Assembly: GCF_000092205.1 (NCBI RefSeq) | Contig: NC_014216.1 | Coordinates: 2,795,742-2,859,741 of the forward strand | Reading direction: 5' to 3' | Source of the DNA: Desulfurivibrio alkaliphilus AHT 2 | GTDB taxonomy: Bacteria > Desulfobacterota > Desulfobulbia > Desulfobulbales > Desulfurivibrionaceae | Length of the DNA: 64,000 nucleotides | Shown here: in pieces, positions 1 through 8,708 of the stretch | Position numbering within the stretch: the stretch's first letter is position 1 | Layout: every line of letters begins with the position of its first letter | Position numbers and translations under genes: made by a program | The notes under the pieces: generated by a model | Seen by the model: only the letters and a program-made list of their open reading frames with translations | The model's database searches: none | Told to the model about the DNA's origin: nothing

Positions 1-2971
1 GTATCTGTCGGTAGTAGCGGACAATATCCAGAAAAGCCTCGATCCTGGTTTCCAGCCCGGCGTCGGCGGTATGGCTGTCCAGCTCCAGGGTGAGCGAAGG
101 CTTGCTGCCCATCATGTCCCGGAAGTAGGTGAGCAGGAAGGAGTCCGGTCCGCAGGAGAAGTTGGTGATATAGGTGCCGTACAACTGGGGGTGGTTTTTC
201 ACCAGCCGGGCCGCCTTCATGATCATCCGGCCCATGGCCCAGTACATGTTCATGTCGGCACTCAGCGGTTCGTCTTCAAAGGGCAGCATGTCGATTGGGA
301 TAATCCGGATGCCCCGGGAGGCGAACTTGGCGGGAATGCCCTTGTTGGCCTCCCGCACCAGGCTGTTGTAGGGCCGGCCGAAGAGCACCACCGCCGTGCT
401 TTCCGGGTCCCGCTCCAGTTCGGCCAGGGCTTGGCGACCCATCTCCTTGAGATCGTTGCGGAAAGACTCCTGGTCGGCGATGGCCGCCTTTAGCGCCGCT
501 TCGGCCCGCCTGGGGTCGGCCCCCAGTTGCCGGGCCAGGTCCTGGAAAACCGTCAGGTTGGCGGCAAAGCCCTGGCTGAAATCAAACACCGGGGTTAGAA
601 TCGGCCGTTGCTCCGCGGCGGGGAAGGTGGCCCGCAGGTAATAGGGTTCCCCCTGCACAAAGGGGCAGATGCAGGAGGTGGTGGCGTCGTCGGTTACTTT
701 TACTGCCCGGATATGGGGCAAAAACAGGTAGTCAGGCTTTTTGTCCAACAGGTCGGCAAAAAGGCCGTGCGCCAGTTCCACTGGGTAGCAGAAAGGGGCG
801 TTGCGCTTGTCCACCCCGTTGGGGTCGAGCTTTTCCGAGAGCACCGGCTTGAAGCCCAGCTCCTGGAAGAAACGGTTAAAGAGCGGGAAGAAGGTGTTGA
901 TCAAAAACGAGCGGTTAATGCCCACCGTTTTTTGTTCGGCCGGCGGTGAACCCGCGTCAACCGGGGCGCGGAACCCCTGGTCAACCTCGGGGGTTGTGGC
1001 TTGGGGCGCATCCCGGAATGCCCGGCGTTCCCGTTGCACCACCAGGTCCAGACCGCTGCTTTCCACCTTGCGGCGATGGATGATGTTGTCGTAGCGGTTG
1101 CAGATGCCGCCGAAGGGGTAGCTTTTGCCGTTGATGATGATCCGGGAGATCTCGCAGCCCCGGTCGCAGTCCTTGCCGCCGCCGCACTTGAAGGGCTGGC
1201 CGTATTCCACCTCCCGCACCGCCAACTCGTTAAGATCGAAGCGGTCGGGTTCCAGCAGGCCCTGTTCCAGGCGGCGTTCCGCCTCCAGGGCTACCCCGAA
1301 GGCGCCCATCAGGCCAGGGTCCGGGGGTACCACCATCTCCTTGCCGGTGAGCGCCGCCATGGCCGCTGGTACCGCCTCGTTGTAGCAGACCCCGCCCTGG
1401 ATGAAAACCTTGCGGCCCACCGGGCGGTTGCCCTTGACCCGGTTGGTGTAGTTCATGCAAATGGAATAAACCAGCCCGGCCACGATATCCTCCAGTGGAA
1501 CCCCTTCCTGGGCCGCGCTTTTGATGTCCGAGCCGATGAAGGCGGCACACTGGTCATTGAAGTTGGGCGGGCTGGTGGCGCGGTAGGCGGTTTCCCCGAT
1601 CTCGGTTACCCCGATGCCCAGGCTCTCCTTGGCCGCCTCTTCGAGAAAGGAGCCGGTGCCGGCGCTGCAGGCCTCGTTCATGGCGTAGTCCGAGGGCACC
1701 CCGTTGGTGATGTAGGTGTACTTGGCATCCTGGCCGCCGATTTCAAAAATGGTGTCTACCTCCGGGTCGAAATGCACGGCGGCGGTGGCGTGGGCGATGA
1801 TCTCGTTGATTACCCCTTCGCTCAAGGCGTGCAGGCCGGCGATCTGGCGACCGGAACCGGTTACCCCCAAAGCCTCGATGATGATCGAGCGGCTCAACTC
1901 CGGGCCCAGTTGCTGGGCCAGCGAGGCGTACACCCGGCGGGAGGCGCCCACCGGGTCGCCGTCGGTGCGCAAGTAATCGGCGGCGATGATGGCTTTGTCG
2001 GACCGCCGCATGATCACCCCCTTGGTGGTGGTGGAACCCACGTCCAGGCCCAGGATGCAGCGGTCCCCGGCCGCCGCCTGGCCGCGGGTGGAGGGCTTGA
2101 AGTCCACCAGGCGGCGGAATTCGGTGAGCGGCTGATGGTGGGAAAAGCTGCCGCGCCGAGTGCTGAACACCTGCTCCGGGGCAGGCAATGGCCGGGTTTC
2201 GTGCTCCAGGGCCCACAGGGCCGCCCCCAACGCTTCCATGGCATCCGGGGGGGCATCGGCAGGGTCGGGAATCGCCAGATCGGCGATCTCTTCCCGCAGG
2301 TAGTGGACCATCGACTGGTTGGCGGCGCAGCCGCCGATGAGCAGCACATGGTCCGAGGGCATTTTTTTCAGCAGTTCCAGGATCTTGCCGGCCATCATCC
2401 GGCTCAGCCCCGCCACCACTTGGTCTTTGGGAATCCCCTTGTTCAGGGCGTGGGTGCAGTCGCTCTTGCAGAACACCGAGCAGCGGCCGGAAACCTGGTA
2501 GCGCTTGGCCGGTTGCCCCATGGCCTCGACATCTTCCAGTGACAGCGACATCCGGCCCAACTGCTGCAATAAAAACTCACCGGTTCCGGAAGCGCACTTG
2601 TTGCCGCTCTGGATATGCTGAATCCGCCCGTCATCGTCCAGACGGTAAACCATGAAGGTCTCGCCGCCGGCGGAAACCACGGTCCGGTAGGAATGGTCAG
2701 GGGGCAGCACGAAGCGGCAGGCCTGCTCCACCGCCTCCGGTTCGGGAATGGTGGAGAGGGCCAGATGGTTGCGAAATTTGCGGCCGGTGGCCGCCACCTT
2801 CAGGCCGGGCGGCTGCTCCACCGTGGCCAGCATCTCGGTTAATACCCGGCGCGGGTTGCCCTCATGGGAGCGTTTGCGCTGCAGGCTGATCGTGATCTTT
2901 CCCCCCTCGTCCCGGGTCAGGCCCACCATGCTGATGGTGGAGGCCCCCAGGCAGATACCCAGTGCTTGCAT
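1..2971 (-). CDS. 2-hydroxyacyl-CoA dehydratase-type activase, 3' end outside window
   Basis: About 990 codons of a longer protein are visible; the 3' end lies beyond base 1. Proteins of this family use an ATPase dimer with a [4Fe-4S] cluster to send high-potential electrons to acyl-CoA dehydratases or benzoyl-CoA-type reductases. Two ASKHA ATPase modules are seen in tandem: the first contains NKCASGTGEF, the second begins LGLDVGSTTTKG near residue 305 and carries IGGQDAKY and NEACSAGTGSF. A DUF2229-like region follows (PLFNRFFQELGF, then several conserved Cys). This double-activase plus DUF2229 layout is typical of the 1400-residue fused form. The ATG at 2971 follows GAGG at good spacing. 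The true substrate cannot be told from sequence. Confidence 0.85.
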   Translation of the reverse strand, partial: MQALGICLGASTISMVGLTRDEGGKITISLQRKRSHEGNPRRVLTEMLATVEQPPGLKVAATGRKFRNHLALSTIPEPEAVEQACRFVLPPDHSYRTVVSAGGETFMVYRLDDDGRIQHIQSGNKCASGTGEFLLQQLGRMSLSLEDVEAMGQPAKRYQVSGRCSVFCKSDCTHALNKGIPKDQVVAGLSRMMAGKILELLKKMPSDHVLLIGGCAANQSMVHYLREEIADLAIPDPADAPPDAMEALGAALWALEHETRPLPAPEQVFSTRRGSFSHHQPLTEFRRLVDFKPSTRGQAAAGDRCILGLDVGSTTTKGVIMRRSDKAIIAADYLRTDGDPVGASRRVYASLAQQLGPELSRSIIIEALGVTGSGRQIAGLHALSEGVINEIIAHATAAVHFDPEVDTIFEIGGQDAKYTYITNGVPSDYAMNEACSAGTGSFLEEAAKESLGIGVTEIGETAYRATSPPNFNDQCAAFIGSDIKSAAQEGVPLEDIVAGLVYSICMNYTNRVKGNRPVGRKVFIQGGVCYNEAVPAAMAALTGKEMVVPPDPGLMGAFGVALEAERRLEQGLLEPDRFDLNELAVREVEYGQPFKCGGGKDCDRGCEISRIIINGKSYPFGGICNRYDNIIHRRKVESSGLDLVVQRERRAFRDAPQATTPEVDQGFRAPVDAGSPPAEQKTVGINRSFLINTFFPLFNRFFQELGFKPVLSEKLDPNGVDKRNAPFCYPVELAHGLFADLLDKKPDYLFLPHIRAVKVTDDATTSCICPFVQGEPYYLRATFPAAEQRPILTPVFDFSQGFAANLTVFQDLARQLGADPRRAEAALKAAIADQESFRNDLKEMGRQALAELERDPESTAVVLFGRPYNSLVREANKGIPAKFASRGIRIIPIDMLPFEDEPLSADMNMYWAMGRMIMKAARLVKNHPQLYGTYITNFSCGPDSFLLTYFRDMMGSKPSLTLELDSHTADAGLETRIEAFLDIVRYYRQI

Positions 2972-3015
2972 GTCTACCTCGCAAAAAAAACGTGTTGAGC
3001 CACTAAAACGAAACA

Positions 3016-3037
3016 GTGCTGGTAACTCACCAGGCAC
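3016..3037 (-). other. small hairpin in the upstream region of the activase gene
   Basis: GTGCTGGT (3016-3023) can pair with ACCAGGCAC (3029-3037) with one bulge, about 45 bases upstream of the activase ATG. The remainder of the 377-base gap between the activase and tusA-like genes shows no coding potential; it holds an AT-rich stretch near 3060-3080 that could contain the activase promoter, and the tusA promoter listed separately. Confidence 0.25.
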
Positions 3038-3206
3038 GACGTATTATTGCTCCCTGGCAAATCTTATATAATAATAGATTCCACAAAATCATGCTCTCGC
3101 TTTTCTTGCTCTAGGTTTTTCTCCTTGATTTTAGGTGACCAGGACGGCCTAAAGTGACACAATGTGCCACCTGAAGCGGGGGGCGGTGGTTGCCGGGCTT
3201 TTTTTG

Positions 3207-3236
3207 TTGACATCTTCTTTACCGGTCCGTTATAGG
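3207..3236 (+). promoter_or_regulatory. sigma-70 promoter of the tusA-dsrE operon
   Basis: TTGACA at 3207-3212 and TATAGG at 3231-3236 are separated by 18 bases, upstream of the TusA-like gene and pointing into it. This leaves a leader of about 105 bases. Confidence 0.6.
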
Positions 3237-3348
3237 TTACAGACCCTTGCTAGATTCTGGGTAGCGCCCTTTGTTTACCCAGCCTGTTTAATACGGTGAG
3301 CAACGGTATTTCTTCATCATCACCAAACCACAAAAAAGGAGAGCAATC

Positions 3349-3591
3349 ATGGACGTAAACAGCATTACTCCCGACCAGACCCTGGACACCAAAGGACTTA
3401 GCTGCCCCATGCCGCTGCTGAAGACCAAGAAGGCGGTCGGCCAACTCGGTTCCGGCCAGATTCTCGAAGTACAGGGTACCGATCCCGGCTCCAAAAACGA
3501 TATGCCCGCCTGGTGCGAACGGGAAGGCCATGAGTTCCTGGGCATCAAAGACGGCGACGGCTTCTTTTCCGTATTCCTGAAGAAGGCCTGA
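3349..3591 (+). CDS. TusA-family sulfurtransferase
   Basis: An 80-residue protein of normal TusA length. TusA proteins carry persulfide sulfur on a conserved cysteine between donor and acceptor enzymes in the cytoplasm. The diagnostic motif LSCPMPLL is present with the acceptor cysteine at residue 19, followed by the basic KTKKAV helix. AGGAGA lies just upstream of the ATG. It heads a same-strand run with DsrE-type and TusB-like proteins, which suggests a sulfur relay. Whether it serves tRNA thiolation or dissimilatory sulfur metabolism cannot be decided here; the absence of tRNA-modifying genes nearby and the second TusA-like gene at 52.6 kb favour a role in sulfur energy metabolism. Confidence 0.9.
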   Translation: MDVNSITPDQTLDTKGLSCPMPLLKTKKAVGQLGSGQILEVQGTDPGSKNDMPAWCEREGHEFLGIKDGDGFFSVFLKKA

Positions 3592-3695
3592 TCGTCTATA
3601 TCAGGGCGGATATTCGGCCCGTCGGACCTTTTGTATCCCGTTCCGGCGGCTGCCGGGTGGCATTTTCTGCACAATGAATCGCGATGGAGGACAGC

Positions 3696-4010
3696 ATGGC
3701 GAACAGTTTAGGTATTTTTGTTACCAACCCCGATAACATGCAGCATATCATGGGGGTGACCAAGGCCGCCAAAGCCAAAGGTATTAAGGTAAAAGTCTTT
3801 TTTACCTGGAGCGGCACCAAATTGACCCAGGATCCTGCCTGGTCCGAGCTGGTGAAACTGGCCGACGACGTTTCGATTTGCGCCGACAGCTACAAAAAGA
3901 TGGGCTTCAATGTTGAAGACGTTCCCGAAGGGTTGACCACCGAAAAGATGGCCACCCAGGCCCAGCACGGCGACATCATCGAAAACTATGAGCGCTACAT
4001 GACACTGTAG
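3696..4010 (+). CDS. DsrE-family sulfur-relay protein
   Basis: A 104-residue DsrE/DsrF-fold protein. The N-terminal strand GIFVTNPDN, the amphipathic AAKAKGIKVKVFFTWSG segment and ADDVSICADSYKKMG with a likely sulfur-binding cysteine at residue 62 fit the family. DsrE-type proteins accept sulfane sulfur from TusA-like partners. I chose the ATG at 3696 rather than the in-frame ATG at 3684, because GGAGG at 3686-3690 is an ideal ribosome site for 3696 and would lie inside the coding region of the longer form. It is followed at 18 bases by a second DsrE-like gene. Confidence 0.85.
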   Translation: MANSLGIFVTNPDNMQHIMGVTKAAKAKGIKVKVFFTWSGTKLTQDPAWSELVKLADDVSICADSYKKMGFNVEDVPEGLTTEKMATQAQHGDIIENYERYMTL

Positions 4011-4028
4011 GACAGGGAGGTTATTAAT

Positions 4029-4325
4029 ATGTCTAAAAAACTGTTTTTTATGTACAAAAACCCGGACTACGTCGTGGACGGCATTCGTTCCGCCCTCGGT
4101 CAGGCCGTGGAGAACAACTATGCCTTCGGTGCGGTACTGACCGATATGCCGGAACTGGACGAGCACAACAAGGAAAACGTCGACTGGATCCGGGACATGG
4201 AAGGTGAGATGTACTCCACCGTTCCCTCAGTTTGCGAGAAAAATGAGCTGACCCCCATCACCCTTGAGGAACTGGGTAAGCAGTTGCGTGACATGGATCT
4301 CGTCATTCCGTACGGCATTAAGTAA
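4029..4325 (+). CDS. DsrE-like small protein
   Basis: A 98-residue protein starting MSKKLFFMYKNPD, with an alternating strand/helix pattern like the DsrE/F fold (a C-terminal segment MDLVIPYGIK resembles the last strand). It contains one cysteine, in SVCEKNELTPITLEEL, which could be the relay residue. AGGGAGG precedes the ATG. Its place between DsrE and a TusB-like reading frame supports a TusC/DsrF-like role, but the sequence similarity I can see is weak, so the family call is partly contextual. Confidence 0.6.
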   Translation: MSKKLFFMYKNPDYVVDGIRSALGQAVENNYAFGAVLTDMPELDEHNKENVDWIRDMEGEMYSTVPSVCEKNELTPITLEELGKQLRDMDLVIPYGIK

Positions 4326-4354
4326 ATCGAGCTAAATAAGCACAGGAGTAGATT

Positions 4355-4528
4355 ATGAAAATCCTGCATGTATATCGTTCAGAGCCGGATGGCGATACCA
4401 AGAAGCTGGTGGAGATCGTTTCCGAGGGCCGCGAGGCCGCCGAGTTCAAGCTTTTCGAAGGCCAGGTTGATTACGACAAACTGGTGGACATGGTGATGGA
4501 CGCCGATAAGTCCATCTGCTGGTGGTAG
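4355..4528 (+). CDS. short TusB/DsrH-like protein, 57 residues
   Basis: A small reading frame, MKILHVYRSEPDGDTKKL onwards, ending SICWW. AGGAG sits 6 bases before the ATG, and the gene follows the DsrE-like gene by 29 bases. TusB/DsrH proteins are about 95 residues, begin with a similar LH-strand and end close to an aromatic tail; here the middle is shorter. The single cysteine lies three residues from the C-terminus, just where the DsrH relay cysteine would be expected to matter. It is either a minimal DsrH or an unrelated partner of the DsrE proteins. Confidence 0.55.
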   Translation: MKILHVYRSEPDGDTKKLVEIVSEGREAAEFKLFEGQVDYDKLVDMVMDADKSICWW

Positions 4529-4552
4529 TCGTAACCTGCTAGCAGTCCGCCG

Positions 4553-4659
4553 GTAATCGTTCAGCAGCACCGCATCTTCGGGCGATCAGTCAGGCTTGCG
4601 TACAGGGGTACGCTGCGCCTGTCTGATTGCCCGAACCTGCGGTGCTGCTGAACGATTAC
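4553..4659. repeat. palindromic element family A, copy 1
   Basis: A nearly perfect 107-base hairpin: arms of about 22 bases (starting GTAATCGTTCAG and ending CTGAACGATTAC) enclose further paired segments TTCGGGC/GCCCGAA, ATCAGTCAGGC/GCCTGTCTGAT (one mismatch) and GCGTAC/GTACGC around the loop AGGG. The same architecture recurs at 26555-26662 and 56923-57032. It lies directly after the TusB-like gene and may also act as a transcription barrier. Confidence 0.85.
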
Positions 4660-4713
4660 GGCATTGCCCCATTTTTTATTTTCCCCTTTTCATTTTCCCG
4701 CTGGTGGCCTTGC

Positions 4714-5859
4714 TTGAACTCTTCCGCCGCCCCTCTTATTTCCGTTATAGTGCCCAATTACAATGGGGCCGCCACCATCGGCGGCTGCCTGGAGGCCCTG
4801 GCAGCCTCGGATCACCGGAATTTTGAAATCATCGTGGTGGACGACGGTTCCGGCGACGGTTCGGTGGCGTTGATCAACTCGTTTATCAAGCAGCATCGGA
4901 ACCGGCAGGGCCAGGTCCGGCGGGAGGCGGAATCGGCTTGCCGGCTGATCACCCTCAAGCGTCGGAGGGGAGCTTCGGCGGCCCGGAATGCCGGGGCGGC
5001 GGCGGCCAGGGGAGGATATCTGTTTTTTATCGATGCCGATTGCCTGGTCTTGCCCGATACCTTGAGCCTGGTGGCCAGGGCCGCCGAGGAGCACGGGGCC
5101 GGGGTGGTGGTGGGCGGTACCTATACCTTGCAGGCCTACGATGCTGGTTTTTTCAGTAATTTTCAGTCGACCTTTATCCACCACTTTGAGACCAAGCGCC
5201 TGGAGGAGCCCGACTATATCGCCAGCCACGCCATGCTGATCGCCGCCGACACCTTTAAGGCCGGCGGCGGCTTCCCCGAGGCCTTCATGCCCATCATCGA
5301 GGATGTGGAGTTCAGCCACCGCTTGCGCCGCCACGATTTTATCCTGCGCATGGCCCCGCAAATTCTGGTGCGCCACGTCTTCAACTACGACCTGCGCCGG
5401 TCACTGGCCAACGCCTACCGTAAGGCCCGCTACTGGACCACCTATTCCCTGGCCAATCGCGATCTTTTGACCGACTCGGGCACCGCTTCCCGGGAGCTGA
5501 AGATTAACGTCGCCGCCTGGGGGGTCAGTCTACTGCTGTTGCTGCTGGCGCTGTTGCTGTGGTGGTTGGGGCCGGAATCGGCGGCGGTGGTCGGGGAGCT
5601 GGGCAATAACTCGGCTGCAGCTGGTGAAGGAGTTGCTTCCCCCTGGGCTCTGCTCTTTACCGCCCTGGTGGTACAGGTTGCCAACGGTTTGGAGCAGCGC
5701 CCTTTGCTGGCCTCGTTTTACCGGGCCGGCGGGATCATGTTTGCCCTTGGCGCCGGCCTCTACTACGCCCTGCTCTACCCTCTGCCGGTGGGGTTCGGCG
5801 CCCTGCGGGGAGCGCTGGGCTACCTGGCGGGCGAAGAAGGTATGGGCCATGGCCGCTGA
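4714..5859 (+). CDS. family 2 glycosyltransferase with C-terminal membrane segments
   Basis: A GT-A fold glycosyltransferase begins at SVIVPNYNGAATIGGCLEAL; EIIVVDDGSGDGS is the nucleotide-sugar motif and FFIDADCLV carries the metal-binding DxD. The C-terminal third has three hydrophobic segments (GVSLLLLLLALLLWWLG, LLFTALVVQVANG and FALGAGLYYALLYPLP), so it is membrane anchored. No ATG is available near the domain start. I use TTG 4714; the upstream TTG at 4627 would place the start inside the right arm of the palindromic repeat. The last 11 bases overlap the next gene, a radical SAM enzyme, implying translational coupling. Donor and acceptor are unknown. Confidence 0.8.
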   Translation: MNSSAAPLISVIVPNYNGAATIGGCLEALAASDHRNFEIIVVDDGSGDGSVALINSFIKQHRNRQGQVRREAESACRLITLKRRRGASAARNAGAAAARGGYLFFIDADCLVLPDTLSLVARAAEEHGAGVVVGGTYTLQAYDAGFFSNFQSTFIHHFETKRLEEPDYIASHAMLIAADTFKAGGGFPEAFMPIIEDVEFSHRLRRHDFILRMAPQILVRHVFNYDLRRSLANAYRKARYWTTYSLANRDLLTDSGTASRELKINVAAWGVSLLLLLLALLLWWLGPESAAVVGELGNNSAAAGEGVASPWALLFTALVVQVANGLEQRPLLASFYRAGGIMFALGAGLYYALLYPLPVGFGALRGALGYLAGEEGMGHGR

Positions 5860-6976
5860 AGCCGGCAGTCGCGGGGGCCACCGCCGTTATTCCCCCTTTC
5901 GCCACCTGGGCAGCGTGCTGTACAAAAAAGATCCCCTGCACCTGACCATCTTTCTTACCCGCCGCTGTAATCAGCGTTGCTCTTTCTGTTTTTACCTGGC
6001 CGCCGATACCTCACCGGCGGCCGCAAAGGCCATGGAGCTGTCGCTGCCCGAGTTGGAGCAAATTGCCGCTTCAAGTCCGCCCTTGCTTTGGCTGGCCTTT
6101 TCCGGTGGGGAGATTTTTCTGCGCGACGACCTGGCGGCCATAACGGCAAGCTTTTACCGGCATACCCGGCCGGCCATTATCCTGCTGCCCAGCAACGGCC
6201 TGGATACCCCCCGGATTACGGCGGCGGTGAGCGACATTCTGCGCCGCTGTCCCCGCTCCACGGTGGTGGTCAAGCTCTCTTTGGACGGGCCGCCGGCGGT
6301 GCACGACGCCCTGCGGGGGGTGCCCGGCAGCCATGCCGCCTGCCTGCGCACCGCCGCCGAGTTGGGCAAGCTGCAAGGGCAGTGGCCTAATTTTGAGCTG
6401 GGGATCAACTCGGTCTTTTGCCCCGCCACCCAGGAGAGCATGCGGGAGACGGTGGATTTCGTAGCCGGCCTGCCCCATATCAACACCCACACCATCTCGT
6501 TGGCCCGGGGCGATCTGGCCGACAAAAGCCAATTGGCGGCGGACCTGGAAAAGTATCACCAGGCCTGCGAATACCTGGCGCAGAAACTAAAAAAACGCCA
6601 GGCCGCCACCTACCGTTTCGGCGGCGCCCGGCTCAAGGCGGCCCAGGATATTCTGCAGCGCCGCTATATTTTGGCCACCGCCCGTCAGGGCCAGGCTCAG
6701 TTGCCCTGCTATGCCGGCCGGCTCAACCTGGTTATCGCCGATGACGGTACCGTTTATCCTTGCGAGGATTTTCGCTCGGCCATGGCCATGGGCAACATCC
6801 GGGATTTTGACGGCAAGCTGAAAAACCTGCTGGCCAGCCCCAGGGCCCGGGAGGTGGTGGCGGCCATCCGCCGCCACGGCTGCTTCTGCACCCACGAGTG
6901 CTACATGATGACCAACATCCTCTTTAATCCTGTCACCTGGCCGTCCCTGCTGAAAGAATACCTGCAACTGCGGTAA
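5849..6976 (+). CDS. radical SAM protein with SPASM-like C-terminal cysteines
   Basis: A 375-residue enzyme. LTRRCNQRCSFCFY is the CX3CX2C motif for the SAM-cleaving [4Fe-4S] cluster, and FSGGEIFLRDDL is the SAM-contacting GGE motif. The C-terminal part has CYAGRLNLVIADDGTVYPC and GCFCTHEC, resembling a SPASM or twitch auxiliary cluster region. The ATG at 5849 follows AGAAGG and overlaps the glycosyltransferase gene by 11 bases. Radical SAM/SPASM enzymes next to a membrane glycosyltransferase often modify peptides or lipids, but no precursor peptide gene is visible nearby. Confidence 0.85.
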   Translation: MAAEAGSRGGHRRYSPFRHLGSVLYKKDPLHLTIFLTRRCNQRCSFCFYLAADTSPAAAKAMELSLPELEQIAASSPPLLWLAFSGGEIFLRDDLAAITASFYRHTRPAIILLPSNGLDTPRITAAVSDILRRCPRSTVVVKLSLDGPPAVHDALRGVPGSHAACLRTAAELGKLQGQWPNFELGINSVFCPATQESMRETVDFVAGLPHINTHTISLARGDLADKSQLAADLEKYHQACEYLAQKLKKRQAATYRFGGARLKAAQDILQRRYILATARQGQAQLPCYAGRLNLVIADDGTVYPCEDFRSAMAMGNIRDFDGKLKNLLASPRAREVVAAIRRHGCFCTHECYMMTNILFNPVTWPSLLKEYLQLR

Positions 6977-6993
6977 ACCCCATAGACCTGGGC

Positions 6994-7124
6994 GGGGGCC
7001 GTAAAAACCGGTAGCGGCGGGTTTGCCGATGGCCGGGCGCATGGACGCGCAAGGGGCCGTCGGCACCTCGGAGGCCGGCAGGATGCCGGCCGAGAATGAG
7101 CCGCTACCGGTTTTTACGGCCCCC
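6994..7124. repeat. large cruciform-capable inverted repeat between convergent genes
   Basis: A perfect 24-base inverted repeat (6994-7017 and 7101-7124; arms contain CCGTAAAAACCGGTAGC) encloses two further hairpins: GCCGATGGCC with GGCCGTCGGC (one wobble) and GGCCGGCA with TGCCGGCC. Together these would fold into a three-way junction. It separates the ends of two convergent radical SAM genes and could serve as a bidirectional transcription end or as a mobile palindromic unit. I saw no second copy in the window. Confidence 0.8.
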
Positions 7125-7173
7125 ACCCCGTGGCAAAAACCTTTGACCTGGATGACCCATTATCGGCGTAAAG

Positions 7174-8652
7174 TTATTTGTCCTTGCTCCGGTGGAAGAT
7201 GCGGTCGCCGATTAGCAGCCAGAAGAGGCTTTTAGCCCCGTTGACGGCGGCCTTCAGATCGTGGATGCTGCGCAGGGCTAGCAACCGCCGCCAGAGGAAT
7301 TTGGGCCGGGAATAAAAGCGCTTGAAGGCCAGGCGGCGGAGCTCGGCAATCTCTTCCCGGGTCATGGAGTAGGGGATAAAGGCCGCCCCCTGGTAGGTGT
7401 ATTCACTGAGGTCGTGGGAGACGGTGCCGTATTGATCGAGGTTGTCCCACAACTCGGTCCCGGGGAACGGGGTTAGGGCGTGGAAGTTGGCGATATCCGG
7501 GTCCAGCTCCAGGGCAAACTCGATGGATTTAAGACCATCTTCAAAGGTCTGGCCGGGAATGCCGAAAATGAAGGGGGTGTAGACGGTGATCCCCGCCTCC
7601 TTGGCCGCCGCCACTGCCTTTTTGATCTGGCCGGGGGTGATCCCTTTGCGGATGGTGTTGAGGTCCTTCTGTACCCCGCTTTCGGCCCCGAACAGGATGG
7701 CCCAGCAGCCCGCCTCTTTAAAGGCCTTGAGCAGGGGCAGGTCCACTTGGTTGACGCAGGCCGAGGCAAACCAGGTGAAATCCAGTTGCTCTTCCTTGAT
7801 CCGCCGGGCCAGTTCCATGGCCCGCTGGTAATCCGCCGCCAGGGTGTCGTCGATGAACTTGATCTCCCGGTAGCCTTGGGCCAGGCAGTGGCGGATCTCG
7901 GCCATGACGTTATCCACCGAGCGGTAGCGGATGCCGCTTTTGCGGCTCTTGTCGATCTGGAAGCAGTACAGGCAGTGCCGGTTGCAACCCCGGGAGGTGA
8001 TGATCACCGCCACCGGGCGGCGCTTGTAGGTGGCCGGCGGCGGCACGTAATCGTCGATTTCGCCCAGCAATTCCCGGGCCGGGAAGGGCAGGGCGTCCAG
8101 GTCGGTGATCAGCGGCCGGGGCGGGTTGAGCACGATCTCCTGGCCTCGCCGCCAGGCCAGGCCCTTGATGTCGCCCAGGTCCGGCCATGGTCGGTCACCG
8201 TTGCCGCCATCGGTGGTAACAGGCGAGCCGGCCAGCATCTCCAGCAGTTCCACCACCGTTTCCTCCCCTTCACCGGTTACCACCACATCAAGCTCCGGGC
8301 ATTCGGTCAGGCACTTTTCCGGCAGGGCAATGGGGAAGGGGCCGCCCACCGCCAGGGCGCCGTTGAACCCGGCCTGGCGCAGGGCAGTGGCCATTTTTTT
8401 GGCCTTGTCCCAGCCGAAGGTGGTGGAGTAGAGGCCGATGAACTCCGGGGCAAATTCGGCAACGCCGGCCATGATCTCCTGGTGCGGGAGAAAAGCGCCG
8501 TTTAAAAAGCGCACCTCGTGCCCGGCCTGCTGCAGGGCGGCGGCCACGTAGAGCGTGCCCAGGGGCTGCCAGTAGTTGATCTGGCTGCCGGCGGTCTTGC
8601 TGGAGAAGATCTCCTCGGGCAGCCAGGGTGGGATAATCAGGGCGCATTTCAT
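7174..8652 (-). CDS. B12-binding-domain radical SAM protein
   Basis: A 492-residue protein. The N-terminal half is a cobalamin-binding-type Rossmann domain (MKCALIIPPWLPEE, then GLYSTTFGWDKAK and VVTGEGEET). TSRGCNRHCLYCFQIDKS near the middle is the CX3CX2C cluster motif, followed by an Elp3-like TIM barrel (FIDDTLAADYQRA, IRKGITPGQIKKA, FGIPGQTFEDG). Family members are methyltransferases or ring-forming enzymes; the substrate is unknown. ATG 8652 starts at the domain boundary; the longer TTG-initiated reading frame adds only 14 unconserved residues. It is convergent with the other radical SAM gene. Confidence 0.85.
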   Translation of the reverse strand: MKCALIIPPWLPEEIFSSKTAGSQINYWQPLGTLYVAAALQQAGHEVRFLNGAFLPHQEIMAGVAEFAPEFIGLYSTTFGWDKAKKMATALRQAGFNGALAVGGPFPIALPEKCLTECPELDVVVTGEGEETVVELLEMLAGSPVTTDGGNGDRPWPDLGDIKGLAWRRGQEIVLNPPRPLITDLDALPFPARELLGEIDDYVPPPATYKRRPVAVIITSRGCNRHCLYCFQIDKSRKSGIRYRSVDNVMAEIRHCLAQGYREIKFIDDTLAADYQRAMELARRIKEEQLDFTWFASACVNQVDLPLLKAFKEAGCWAILFGAESGVQKDLNTIRKGITPGQIKKAVAAAKEAGITVYTPFIFGIPGQTFEDGLKSIEFALELDPDIANFHALTPFPGTELWDNLDQYGTVSHDLSEYTYQGAAFIPYSMTREEIAELRRLAFKRFYSRPKFLWRRLLALRSIHDLKAAVNGAKSLFWLLIGDRIFHRSKDK

Positions 8653-8708
8653 GGAAACAATCTCGGAGGATGGTGATCGAGCAATCCCGTACAACGGTTT
8701 TGCGGTTT

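Noticed and set aside
1001-2542. Long open plus-strand frame of about 510 codons opposite the activase gene
   Set aside because: Antisense to well-conserved ASKHA ATPase motifs; composition is typical of a shadow frame.
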